DNA from: CAZFDT01 sp964518335
GTDB lineage: Bacteria > Planctomycetota > Phycisphaerae > Phycisphaerales > Phycisphaeraceae
Direction of reading: 5' to 3'
NCBI GenBank assembly: GCA_964518335.1
Contig: CAZFDT010000010.1
Span: 34,550 to 98,549 of the forward strand
Length of the DNA stretch: 64,000 nt
The notes under the pieces were generated by a model that ran no database searches, was not told the origin of the DNA, and saw only the letters and a list, made by a program, of their open reading frames with translations. Each line of letters starts with the position of its first letter. Positions within the stretch are counted from its first letter, which is position 1. This document shows, piece after piece, positions 16,133 to 23,965 of the stretch. The position numbers and the translations under genes were made by a program.

Positions 16133-17971
16133 TCACCTGACGACGATGGCGTTGGGCATGAGCGTGAGCACCGGCTCGTTCTGAAGCTGCATCAGGCCCA
16201 CGAGGACGGCGCGTGCGGCGTGCCAGCGACGATCGCCCAGGGCTTGCCGCGCCAGGGGTTCGAGGCTGCTCAGCGGTGAAGCCGTGACGGGGGCCTGGGC
16301 ATTGAAGATCGAGTCGAGGAACTCGGGCAGGCTCATGGGCGGGGGGAGATTGATGACATCGTAGCGGCCGGGCTGGAGCCCCAGGCGCTGGGCGAGGTCG
16401 CGCACGGCCTCGCCGAGCCCGCCGACCTTGTCGGCCATGCCGTTGGCGGCGGCCTGACGCCCGGTGAACAGCCGGCCCTCGGCGACGGCGGCGACATCGG
16501 CCAGGCGCTTGCCCCGGCCCGTGGCCACGCGATCGGTGAACTGGGCGTACACCTTCTCGAAGGACAACTGCAGCATCTTGCGCTGCGGCTCGGTGAACGG
16601 CTCGACACTGTTGAACAGGTCGCCATGCGGCCCGCGGCTGCGGCGATGGATGCCCACCCCGATCATCTCGTACAGTCCGCCGGCGATCAGCTTGCCGCCC
16701 ACCACGCCGATGCTGCCCACGATCGAGTCGGGCGCGACGTAAATCTCATCCGCCGCCGACGCGATGTAGTACCCGCCGCTGGCCGCCATCCCCCCGATGC
16801 TCACGTACACCGGCTTGCTCTGGGCCACCTGGCGCACGCTCTGCCAGATCACTTCGCTGGCGATGGCGCTGCCGCCGGGCGAGTCAATGCGGACGACCAC
16901 GCCCTTGATGCGGTTGTCGTCGGCGGCATCGGAGAGCGCTTCGCACATGGTGCGGCTGCCGATGCTGTCGCCGCTGAACAGCCCGTCGCCGAACGATGAA
17001 TCGCCGCTGGAGATCGGCCCTCGGGCGTGAATGATGGCGATCGAGTCCCGCCGCGGCTTGGGCGCCGAAGCCTGGAACAGCGTCTGGAAAAACGTGAAAG
17101 CGTTGGTGTTCGACGCCGTCTTGGGCGACATGCCCATGTCCTCGTCCCAGGTGAACGCGTCGCCGAACTCAATCTCCGTCACTTCGATCATGTCCCGGTC
17201 GCACACCCGATCGACCACACGACGCTTGACGTACTCCTCGTCGGTCATGGTCCAGCAGTCCTGGATGACGGCCTCGACCTGCTCCTTCGTCAGCTTGCGT
17301 CCGGCGGCGATGCGATCGATGATCGAGGCGTACATGTCATCGAGCAGCGCGTCCATGTTCTGGTTCCACGCTTCGCTGGGCTGCTTGCGGGTGAGTGGGT
17401 CCTCGGCGCCCTTGAAGCGGCCGACCTGGACGAAGTCGGCCTTCATGCCCACCTTTTCCAGCAGCCCCGCCAGGTACATCTCCTCGACGCCCAGCCCGTG
17501 CAGCATCACCTCGCCCTTGCGCTGCAGCAGGATCTGGTCGGCGTTGCACGCCAGCAGGTAAGTGCGCAGGTCGTACACCTCGCTGAACACGAACACCTTC
17601 TTGCCGGCGTCGCGCACCGCGACCATGGCGTCGGCGATCGCCTGCACCTGCGGCAGATCCAGGTCGGGGTAGTCCAGGTAGATCACCACGCCCAGGTAGC
17701 TCTTGCTGTTGGTCACGAAGCGGAGCTGACGCAGCACGCTCTGCAACGAGGGGCCAGCCTCGGCCTCGGTGACCCATGCGAACGGCGGCGGACCCTCGCG
17801 CAGCGAGCCCTTGAGCTCGATCCAACCCACCGTCGTGGCCACTGCGGCCGGCGCGCCCGGCGCCGCCGGCGCCTCGGCCGGCGCCGCCTCCACCGCGTCG
17901 TCAGCCCACGCCGGCATGCATGCCACCACCAGCACCAGCACCGCCATTCCGATCCAGCGCATCGCGTTCAT
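16133..17971 (-). CDS. sppA: Signal peptide peptidase SppA, long (67K) type
   Basis: A 612-residue protein with an N-terminal signal/anchor (RWIGMAVLVLVVACMPAWA) and two tandem S49 peptidase domains, as in the E. coli long form. The catalytic Lys lies in the N-terminal repeat at GRFKGAEDP (about residue 185). The nucleophilic Ser is in the C-terminal repeat at GGMAASGGYY (about 396), after the strand RIDSPGGSAIAS. It would degrade cleaved signal peptides and membrane fragments at the cytoplasmic membrane. An Ala/Pro-rich linker (residues 26-45) follows the signal. GGAGA lies just upstream of the ATG. It is divergent from the next operon. Confidence 0.9.
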   Translation of the reverse strand: MNAMRWIGMAVLVLVVACMPAWADDAVEAAPAEAPAAPGAPAAVATTVGWIELKGSLREGPPPFAWVTEAEAGPSLQSVLRQLRFVTNSKSYLGVVIYLDYPDLDLPQVQAIADAMVAVRDAGKKVFVFSEVYDLRTYLLACNADQILLQRKGEVMLHGLGVEEMYLAGLLEKVGMKADFVQVGRFKGAEDPLTRKQPSEAWNQNMDALLDDMYASIIDRIAAGRKLTKEQVEAVIQDCWTMTDEEYVKRRVVDRVCDRDMIEVTEIEFGDAFTWDEDMGMSPKTASNTNAFTFFQTLFQASAPKPRRDSIAIIHARGPISSGDSSFGDGLFSGDSIGSRTMCEALSDAADDNRIKGVVVRIDSPGGSAIASEVIWQSVRQVAQSKPVYVSIGGMAASGGYYIASAADEIYVAPDSIVGSIGVVGGKLIAGGLYEMIGVGIHRRSRGPHGDLFNSVEPFTEPQRKMLQLSFEKVYAQFTDRVATGRGKRLADVAAVAEGRLFTGRQAAANGMADKVGGLGEAVRDLAQRLGLQPGRYDVINLPPPMSLPEFLDSIFNAQAPVTASPLSSLEPLARQALGDRRWHAARAVLVGLMQLQNEPVLTLMPNAIVVR

Positions 17972-18125
17972 GGAGAGTCTCCAACCCCGCACCCGGGGAA
18001 CAAGGCATTGGCGCGGCGTTCGTGTTACCGTGCCGCTTTCGGGAGTGCCGCCGGACATAAGGATAAGCGGCCGCGTCGTGCGTGTCTCGCCGTGGCGTGT
18101 CGGCCTCGGCGATCGGGGTCCAGGG

Positions 18126-18923
18126 ATGAGCCTCCACCGCATCAACCAGCTCGACGAAAAGACCCGGCGACGGCTGTACGCCCAGCTCGTGCCGCCGGTG
18201 ATTTTCGATCACGTCGCCGCGCTCGACAACGGGCGCTATGCCGGTGGGGCCGACAATCCGCATGCCCTGCTCGTCGATGCCCCGCCCGACCTGTCGCGCG
18301 TCCATCTGGGCGTGCCGGCCACACGCATCGACGGCGATTACGCCTTCTGGCTCGAACTCGAAGAGGCCGGCGCAGGCCAGCTCGAACTGGCGTTCGTGAT
18401 CGTCAACGACCTCACCACGCCGCGTTTCAACATCGATGTGGACGAGCACGGCCGGGCCACGCTGCTGGGCACCAGCAGCCGCAACCTCGTCGAGGAACAG
18501 CGTGCGATGCAGGCCGGCCTGGGCCCCTGCCAGGTGCGCAAGGGGTTGCGCGCCCTCACCCCCATGCTCGCCCGCCTCGAAGCCTTCGCCCGCGACGCCG
18601 GCTACGTCGCCATCAAGCTCGAAGCCCTGACCTATCACGTGGCCGTGATCTACGAGAACGCCGGCTTCGCCTACCTCAGCGGCCATCGCCGCATGACGCA
18701 GATCAACGCCGCCTTCGCATCCGAAGGTCCACTGCAGCAGGCCCTCGATGGCTCGACGCCCTTCCGCAACCCCGACCTCGCCGCCACCGCCCGCGGCCGC
18801 GCCTGGGCCATCCACGATGGCATCCTCGCCGCCCTCGACGGCAACCCCAACCTCAAGCTCGAACTCGTCAAAGTCGTCGGCCACCGCACCGACCACCGCA
18901 CGTTCCAGCCCGCGACGTTTTGA
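18126..18923 (+). CDS. Hypothetical protein, GNAT-like C-terminal region
   Basis: A 265-residue protein of unrecognised family. The N-terminal part begins MSLHRINQLDEKTRRRLYAQ, and a beta-rich core follows (LAFVIVNDLTTPRFNIDV). A stretch near residues 160-190 (GYVAIKLEALTYHVAVIYEN followed by AGFAYLSG) resembles the end of an acyltransferase GNAT fold, where 'A...YEKxGF' is common; this is only a hint. It is the first gene of a + strand set with a radical SAM enzyme 114 bp downstream and may belong to that pathway. The start is the ATG preceded by CCAGGG; the open frame extends upstream across the divergent promoter without support. Confidence 0.55.
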   Translation: MSLHRINQLDEKTRRRLYAQLVPPVIFDHVAALDNGRYAGGADNPHALLVDAPPDLSRVHLGVPATRIDGDYAFWLELEEAGAGQLELAFVIVNDLTTPRFNIDVDEHGRATLLGTSSRNLVEEQRAMQAGLGPCQVRKGLRALTPMLARLEAFARDAGYVAIKLEALTYHVAVIYENAGFAYLSGHRRMTQINAAFASEGPLQQALDGSTPFRNPDLAATARGRAWAIHDGILAALDGNPNLKLELVKVVGHRTDHRTFQPATF

Positions 18924-19037
18924 TGCAGCGGCATTTTCGGCCGCGATTCGAGTGCGATCGCAATGACGGCGCGGGTGGGGCGTTCCTATCATATTGGTGG
19001 CGGTCAATGTATCGTGCGGGCACGAACGGAGCTGTGG

Positions 19038-20369
19038 ATGAGTGACGATAGCCGGCGTGGTGCGGTGTTGACGCAGGCGACTGACGGCTCGACGGCCGGC
19101 GGGAGCTATTTCGTATCCAACTATCCGCCGTTTCACGCCTGGACGGCTGAGGCGGTGGAGAATGTGGTCGCTGCACTGGACCAGCCCCCGCTCCCGGGGA
19201 CGCCGTTGGGCGTGTACGTTCATATCCCCTTCTGCCGCAAGCGCTGCCACTTCTGCTACTTCAAGGTCTATACCGACCGCAACGCCCACGCCATCCGCCA
19301 GTATCTGGACGCGGTGTTGACCGAGGCCGGGCGGGTGGCGCAGCGGCCGCTGATCGCCGGTCGCCGGCCGCGCTTTGTCTATTTCGGCGGCGGCACGCCC
19401 AGCTACCTGTCGGTCGAGCAACTGCAGCACCTGTTCGAGGGGTTGCAGAAGCTGCTGCCGTGGACCGAGGCGGAAGAGGTCGCCTTCGAGTGCGAACCGG
19501 GCACGCTCAACGACAGGAAGCTCGCCGCGCTGCGTGAGATGGGCGTGACGCGGCTGAGCCTGGGCGTGGAGAATTTCGACGACCACGTGCTGGAAGTGAA
19601 CAACCGCGCCCACGATGCCGCGGCGATCGACCGGGCCTACACCATCGCCCGCGACGTGGGATTTCCGCAGATCAACATCGACCTGATCGCCGGGATGATG
19701 GACGAGACGCAGGCCAACTGGGACCGTTGCATCGAGCGCACGCTCGACCTGGCGCCCGACAGCGTGACGATCTATCAGATGGAGATTCCGTTCAACACGA
19801 CGATCTTCAAGGAGATGAAGGCGACGGGGCACTTCACGGCGCCGGTGGCCGACTGGCCGACGAAGCGGCGGTGGGTGGCCGAGGCATTTGCGCGGCTGGA
19901 GGAGGCGGGGTACACCGTGACCAGCGCGTACACCGCCGTGCGCGACCCCCGCGAGTGCCAGTTCGCGTATCGCGACGAGTTGTGGCGCGGCGCCGACATG
20001 CTGGGTCTGGGCGTGTCGAGCTTCGGCCACCTGCGCGGCGTGCATTACCAGAACGAAAAGGACATCGGGCCTTACATCGAGCGCGTCGAGGCCGGCCAAC
20101 TGCCCCTCCGCCGCGCCATGACGCTCACCGATCACCAGCGGCTGGTGCGCGAGCTGGTGCTGCAGATGAAGCTCGGGCGCGTGAGCCTGGGCTACTTCCG
20201 TAGCAAGTTCGGCGTGGCGATCGACAAGCACTTCGTCGCGCCGCTGGCGGCGCTGCGCCAGGCGGGCGACCTGCACGTGGACGGCGACAGCCTGCTGCTG
20301 ACCCGCGACGCCCTGCTGCGCGTCGATACCCTGCTCACCGCTTTTTTCGAGCCCCGGTATCAGCCATGA
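19038..20369 (+). CDS. HemN-like radical SAM enzyme
   Basis: A 443-residue member of the coproporphyrinogen III oxidase-like (HemN/HemW/HutW) radical SAM family. The [4Fe-4S] Cys triad is C66, C70 and C73 in PFCRKRCHFCYF, followed by the SAM-binding FGGGTPSYL and the family motifs RLSLGVENF and INIDLIAGMM. A C-terminal HemN-type domain is present (about 350-443). The first 45 residues include YFVSNYPPFHAWT, an extension not typical of HemN. The gene overlaps the chorismate-lyase-like gene by 4 bp, so it probably acts in the aromatic pathway of this operon rather than in heme synthesis. No heme genes are nearby. Confidence 0.85.
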   Translation: MSDDSRRGAVLTQATDGSTAGGSYFVSNYPPFHAWTAEAVENVVAALDQPPLPGTPLGVYVHIPFCRKRCHFCYFKVYTDRNAHAIRQYLDAVLTEAGRVAQRPLIAGRRPRFVYFGGGTPSYLSVEQLQHLFEGLQKLLPWTEAEEVAFECEPGTLNDRKLAALREMGVTRLSLGVENFDDHVLEVNNRAHDAAAIDRAYTIARDVGFPQINIDLIAGMMDETQANWDRCIERTLDLAPDSVTIYQMEIPFNTTIFKEMKATGHFTAPVADWPTKRRWVAEAFARLEEAGYTVTSAYTAVRDPRECQFAYRDELWRGADMLGLGVSSFGHLRGVHYQNEKDIGPYIERVEAGQLPLRRAMTLTDHQRLVRELVLQMKLGRVSLGYFRSKFGVAIDKHFVAPLAALRQAGDLHVDGDSLLLTRDALLRVDTLLTAFFEPRYQP

Positions 20370-20917
20370 AGACAGCATCGCGACACGGCGTGGATCTGCT
20401 GTACCCGCTGAGCGAGTTCTACGCGGGCGAGGCGCTGCAGTTGTTTGCCGCGCAGTCGATCGACCCGGGAGCGATGCCTCCCCTGCCGCGGTCGCTGCTG
20501 GTCCACGACAATGACATGACGCCGACGCTCGAGGCCCACCACGGCGTCACGCTGCACCTGCGACAACTGCAGCGGCGGACCGACGGCGACGCGCTGCTGC
20601 GCATGGTGCTGCTGCTGTGCGACGACGACGATGCGCCGGTGGAGTTCGGAGCGATCCGGATCGAGTTGGCGCGGCTGCCGGAGGCCGCGCGGGGGCTGGT
20701 GGTTGAGGGACGCCGGCCTCTGGGCGCGATCCTGGCCGATCACGCCATCACGCACCGCAGCCGACCGCGTGGGTATTTCACGCTCGTCAGCGACAACGTC
20801 GTCAACGACGCCCTGGGTCTGGACCGGCCGACGACGCTCTACGGCCGGGTCAACGTACTATGGAACCACGCCGGCCAACCCCTGGCGCATGTGGTCGAGA
20901 TTCTGCCGCCTTCGTGA
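20366..20917 (+). CDS. Chorismate lyase-like protein (UbiC fold)
   Basis: A 183-residue protein resembling the UbiC/chorismate pyruvate-lyase fold. The visible matches are RRPLGAILADHAITHRS in the middle, and TLYGRVNVLWNHAGQPLAHV with VEILPP at the end, like the UbiC pattern 'RPLG.IL', 'lwgRrs', 'V.E.FLP'. The Glu of VEILPP would be the catalytic acid. Such an enzyme removes pyruvate from chorismate to give 4-hydroxybenzoate. Its start overlaps the radical SAM stop (ATGA), and a flavoenzyme follows 13 bp later. The similarity is short and judged by eye; a ligand-binding UTRA-type domain is the alternative. Confidence 0.6.
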   Translation: MKTASRHGVDLLYPLSEFYAGEALQLFAAQSIDPGAMPPLPRSLLVHDNDMTPTLEAHHGVTLHLRQLQRRTDGDALLRMVLLLCDDDDAPVEFGAIRIELARLPEAARGLVVEGRRPLGAILADHAITHRSRPRGYFTLVSDNVVNDALGLDRPTTLYGRVNVLWNHAGQPLAHVVEILPPS

Positions 20918-20930
20918 GGAACACCGCGAC

Positions 20931-22196
20931 ATGACCGACGAACGAATCGACTGTGACGTGGTTGTCATCGGAGGCGGGCCTGCCGGCGCCACCACCGCCG
21001 GGCTGCTGGCCGAGAAGGGCCATCGTGTGACGGTGCTGGAGAAGGCTCGCTTCCCGCGCTACCACATCGGCGAGTCGCTCATGCCGCACTGCTGGTTTCC
21101 GCTGGAAAAGCTGGGCGTGCTGGACAAGATCAAGGCCGCGGCGTTCACCACCAAGTACAGCGTGCAGTTCGTGCGGCCCGACGGGCAGGTCAGCGTGCCG
21201 TTCTATTTCTTTCAGCACCGCGATCACCCCAGTTCGGTCACGTGGCAGGTCACGCGCGACGAGTTCGACAAGCTGCTGCTCGACCATGCCGCCGAGCGCG
21301 GCGCGACGGTGCGGTACGAAACGACGGCCAAGGCGCTGATCGAAGAGGACGGCGCGGTCGTGGGCGTGCGCGCCGTCGATGCGGACGATCGACCCTTGGA
21401 CGTGCGAGCCCGGATGGTCGTGGACGCCAGCGGACGCGACGCTTTCGCGCTGAACCGTCACGAGTGGCTCGTGCGCGACCCGCAGCTCAACAAGATCGCG
21501 GTGTGGACCTACTACGAAAGCGCGATGCGCGATCCGGGTCTGGACGAAGGCGCCACCACTGTCGCCTACGTGCCGCAGCGCGGCTGGTTCTGGTACATCC
21601 CGCTCAAGGGGGACGTGGTGAGCGTGGGCGTCGTCGCCGATCGAGACTACCTGCAGCGCGGCGGCGTCAAGGACCCCCGTACGATTTTTGAGCGTGAGAT
21701 CGCAGAGAACGTCTGGATTCAGCGGCACCTGGCTGTGGGCAAGCCGATGGGACAGTACTGGGTGACGGGCGAGTATTCCTACCGCGGCCGGCACTGCGCC
21801 CGCGACGGGCTGGTGCTCGTGGGCGATGCGTTCGCGTTTCTCGACCCGGTGTTTTCGTCGGGCGTGTTCCTGGCGCTCAAGAGCGGCCAGCTCGCCGCCG
21901 AGGCGGTGGACGCGGCCCTGCGCGCCGACGACGTGAGCGCCGAGCGCTTTGACGACTACGGCCGCACGCTCTGCCAGGGCATCGAGGCGATGCGCAACCT
22001 CGTGTACGCCTTCTACGATCATGCTTTCAGCTTCGGCCAACTCGTCCGCGCTCACCCGGAGGTTCGCGGCGATCTGACCGACTGCCTCATCGGCGACCTC
22101 TTCCGCGACTTCGATAAGCTGTTCGCCGCGGTCGGCGAGTTCGCCCGGTTGCCCGCGCCGCTTCCGCACGGCCGACCGCTCGTCGCCGTCTCGTGA
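20931..22196 (+). CDS. FAD-dependent oxidoreductase, flavin halogenase-like
   Basis: A 421-residue flavoprotein. The FAD Rossmann motif is GGGPAG (residues 14-19), followed by VTVLEKARFPRYHIGESLMP, typical of the CmlS/tryptophan-halogenase and geranylgeranyl-reductase superfamily. Near residue 218 it has GWFWYIPL, which matches WxWxIP, the motif used to separate flavin halogenases from monooxygenases. A second FAD contact is LVLVGDAFAFLDPVFSSGV. It could halogenate or hydroxylate an aromatic acid made by the neighbouring enzymes. WxWxIP also occurs in some non-halogenating relatives, so the reaction remains open. Confidence 0.75.
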   Translation: MTDERIDCDVVVIGGGPAGATTAGLLAEKGHRVTVLEKARFPRYHIGESLMPHCWFPLEKLGVLDKIKAAAFTTKYSVQFVRPDGQVSVPFYFFQHRDHPSSVTWQVTRDEFDKLLLDHAAERGATVRYETTAKALIEEDGAVVGVRAVDADDRPLDVRARMVVDASGRDAFALNRHEWLVRDPQLNKIAVWTYYESAMRDPGLDEGATTVAYVPQRGWFWYIPLKGDVVSVGVVADRDYLQRGGVKDPRTIFEREIAENVWIQRHLAVGKPMGQYWVTGEYSYRGRHCARDGLVLVGDAFAFLDPVFSSGVFLALKSGQLAAEAVDAALRADDVSAERFDDYGRTLCQGIEAMRNLVYAFYDHAFSFGQLVRAHPEVRGDLTDCLIGDLFRDFDKLFAAVGEFARLPAPLPHGRPLVAVS

Positions 22197-22210
22197 AAGG
22201 CCGCATCCGC

Positions 22211-22654
22211 ATGGCTCACCAGTTCAAACTCACCCGCCAGGTCGAGTTCGCCGACACCGACATGGCCGGCATCATGCACTTTTCCAACTTCTTCCGCTTC
22301 ATGGAGTCGGCCGAGCACGCCTTCTTCCGCTCGCTGGGCCTGAGCGTCCACTGCAACATCGACGGCCAGACGATCGGCTGGCCCCGCGCCGAGGCGTCGT
22401 GCCGCTTCACCAACCCGCTGCGATTCGAGGACACCGTCGAAATCCACCTGGTCGTGCGGGAAAAGCGCGAAAAGTCGATCACCTGCGAGCACGTGTTCCG
22501 CAAGCTCAACACCGGGGGCCAGCCGCTGGAGGTCGCCCGCGGCCGCATGGCGCTGGTGTGCGTGGCGATCGATCCCGACGGCCGCGCGCTGCGCGCCGTG
22601 CCCATCCCGCCGCAGATCGACGCCCTCATCGACGTGGCCCCGCCCGACGCCTGA
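22211..22654 (+). CDS. 4-hydroxybenzoyl-CoA thioesterase family (hotdog) protein
   Basis: A 147-residue hotdog-fold acyl-CoA thioesterase. The active-site strand and helix are VEFADTDMAGIMHFSNFFRF, where D17 corresponds to the catalytic Asp of the 4-hydroxybenzoyl-CoA thioesterase/YbgC type. It probably releases an aryl or acyl CoA or carrier-bound intermediate in the operon. The ATG at 22211 has AAAGG nine bases upstream. A GTG at 22193 in the same frame overlaps the flavoenzyme stop and would add six residues, a possible alternative giving translational coupling. Confidence 0.82.
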   Translation: MAHQFKLTRQVEFADTDMAGIMHFSNFFRFMESAEHAFFRSLGLSVHCNIDGQTIGWPRAEASCRFTNPLRFEDTVEIHLVVREKREKSITCEHVFRKLNTGGQPLEVARGRMALVCVAIDPDGRALRAVPIPPQIDALIDVAPPDA

Positions 22655-22676
22655 CACTCCCGAGGCTCGCACCATC

Positions 22677-23957
22677 GTGACACCGCACTCGCGCGACCAG
22701 ATCGAATCGATGCAGCTCGACATGCTGCGCGTCCTGCTGGGGCGGCTTCGCCGCAGCAACCGCTTCTACGCGCCGCGCCTCGAAACGGCCGGGCTCGACG
22801 ATCGCGTGGATTCGCTGGCGACCTTCACGCAGCGCATGGGCCTGACCACCAAGCAGCAGCTTGTGGACGACCAGGCGGCGCACCCGCCCTACGGCACGAA
22901 CCTGACCGAACCGATCGAACGCTATACGCGCTGCCACCAGACGAGCGGGACCACTGCAGCGCCGCTGCGCTGGCTGGACACGCCGCAGAGCTGGGAGGCG
23001 GTGCTCGGCGTGTGGGGCCGCGTGCTCGAGGCGTCGCGCGTCGGGCCGCACGACCGCGTGATGTTCGCCTTTTCGTTCGGGCCGTTCATCGGGTTCTGGC
23101 TGGCGTTCGAGGCGGCGATCCGCGCCGGGGCGATGTGCCTGCCGGGCGGCGGTCTGAGTACGCTGGCGCGGCTGCAGATGATTCTCGACCAACGCGCGAC
23201 GGTGCTGTGCTGCACGCCGACGTACGCTATCCGGCTGGGCGAGACGGCCAGAGAGCAGGGGCTGGACCTGGGCCGCGCCGCGGTGCGAGCGATCCTCGTC
23301 GCCGGCGAGCCCGGCGGCAGCGTGCCCGCCGTTCGCCGACACATCCAGTCTCTGTGGCCCGGTGCTGCAGTTGCCGATCACCACGGCATGACCGAGGTCG
23401 GCCCGGTCAGCTACGCCTGTCCCGCGCAGCCCGACGTGCTGCACGTCGTCGAGCCAGCGTTCATGGCGGAGGTCATCGATCCGGCCACGCAGAAACCCCT
23501 CGAACCCGGCGGCGCCGGCGAACTGGTGCTCACCACCCTGCACCGTGACGCGTCCCCGCTGCTGCGCTACCGCACCGGCGACCTCGTCACGCTGCGGCGC
23601 GACGAGCCCTGCGCCTGTGGCACACACGACACGGCGCTGGTCGGCGGCATCCTCGCCCGCACGGACGACATGATCACCGTCCGCGGCGTCAACGTACACC
23701 CCGGCGCGGTCGATGAGATCGTCCGCAGCGTCGAGGGCGTCGCCGAGTACCAGGTCCACGTGCAGTCGCGCGGGCCGATGACGGAGATGGCGATCCACGT
23801 CGAGCCGGCCGGCGCTTGTGAAGATTCTGAGGCTCTTGCCCGCCGGCTCGCCGATCGGTTCCGCACGGCGCTGGCGTTGCGCGTGCCGATCCAGATCGTG
23901 CCCGCCGATACGCTGCCTCGATTTGAGATGAAGGCCCGGCGCTGGGTGCGGTCTTGA
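22677..23957 (+). CDS. PaaK-like AMP-dependent acyl/aryl-CoA ligase
   Basis: A 426-residue adenylating enzyme of the phenylacetate-CoA ligase family, which activates an aromatic or acyl acid to its adenylate and CoA thioester. Motifs are HQTSGTTAAPLRW (about residue 86), VADHHGMTEVGPVSY, a YRTGD hinge, a Cys-rich turn EPCACGTHD as in PaaK, and MITVRGVNVHPGAVDEI in the C-terminal domain. Start is GTG at 22677 with GAGG upstream. It ends the + strand operon and converges with opgH after 8 bp. Together with the chorismate-lyase-like and thioesterase genes it points to a benzoate-type substrate. Confidence 0.83.
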   Translation: MTPHSRDQIESMQLDMLRVLLGRLRRSNRFYAPRLETAGLDDRVDSLATFTQRMGLTTKQQLVDDQAAHPPYGTNLTEPIERYTRCHQTSGTTAAPLRWLDTPQSWEAVLGVWGRVLEASRVGPHDRVMFAFSFGPFIGFWLAFEAAIRAGAMCLPGGGLSTLARLQMILDQRATVLCCTPTYAIRLGETAREQGLDLGRAAVRAILVAGEPGGSVPAVRRHIQSLWPGAAVADHHGMTEVGPVSYACPAQPDVLHVVEPAFMAEVIDPATQKPLEPGGAGELVLTTLHRDASPLLRYRTGDLVTLRRDEPCACGTHDTALVGGILARTDDMITVRGVNVHPGAVDEIVRSVEGVAEYQVHVQSRGPMTEMAIHVEPAGACEDSEALARRLADRFRTALALRVPIQIVPADTLPRFEMKARRWVRS

Positions 23958-23965
23958 GCGGGGGA

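Noticed and set aside
20931..22196. Firm call of a tryptophan or phenolic halogenase
   Set aside because: WFWYIP and GGGPAG fit, but related reductases and hydroxylases can share them and no halide-site evidence is available from sequence alone. It is kept as halogenase-like.
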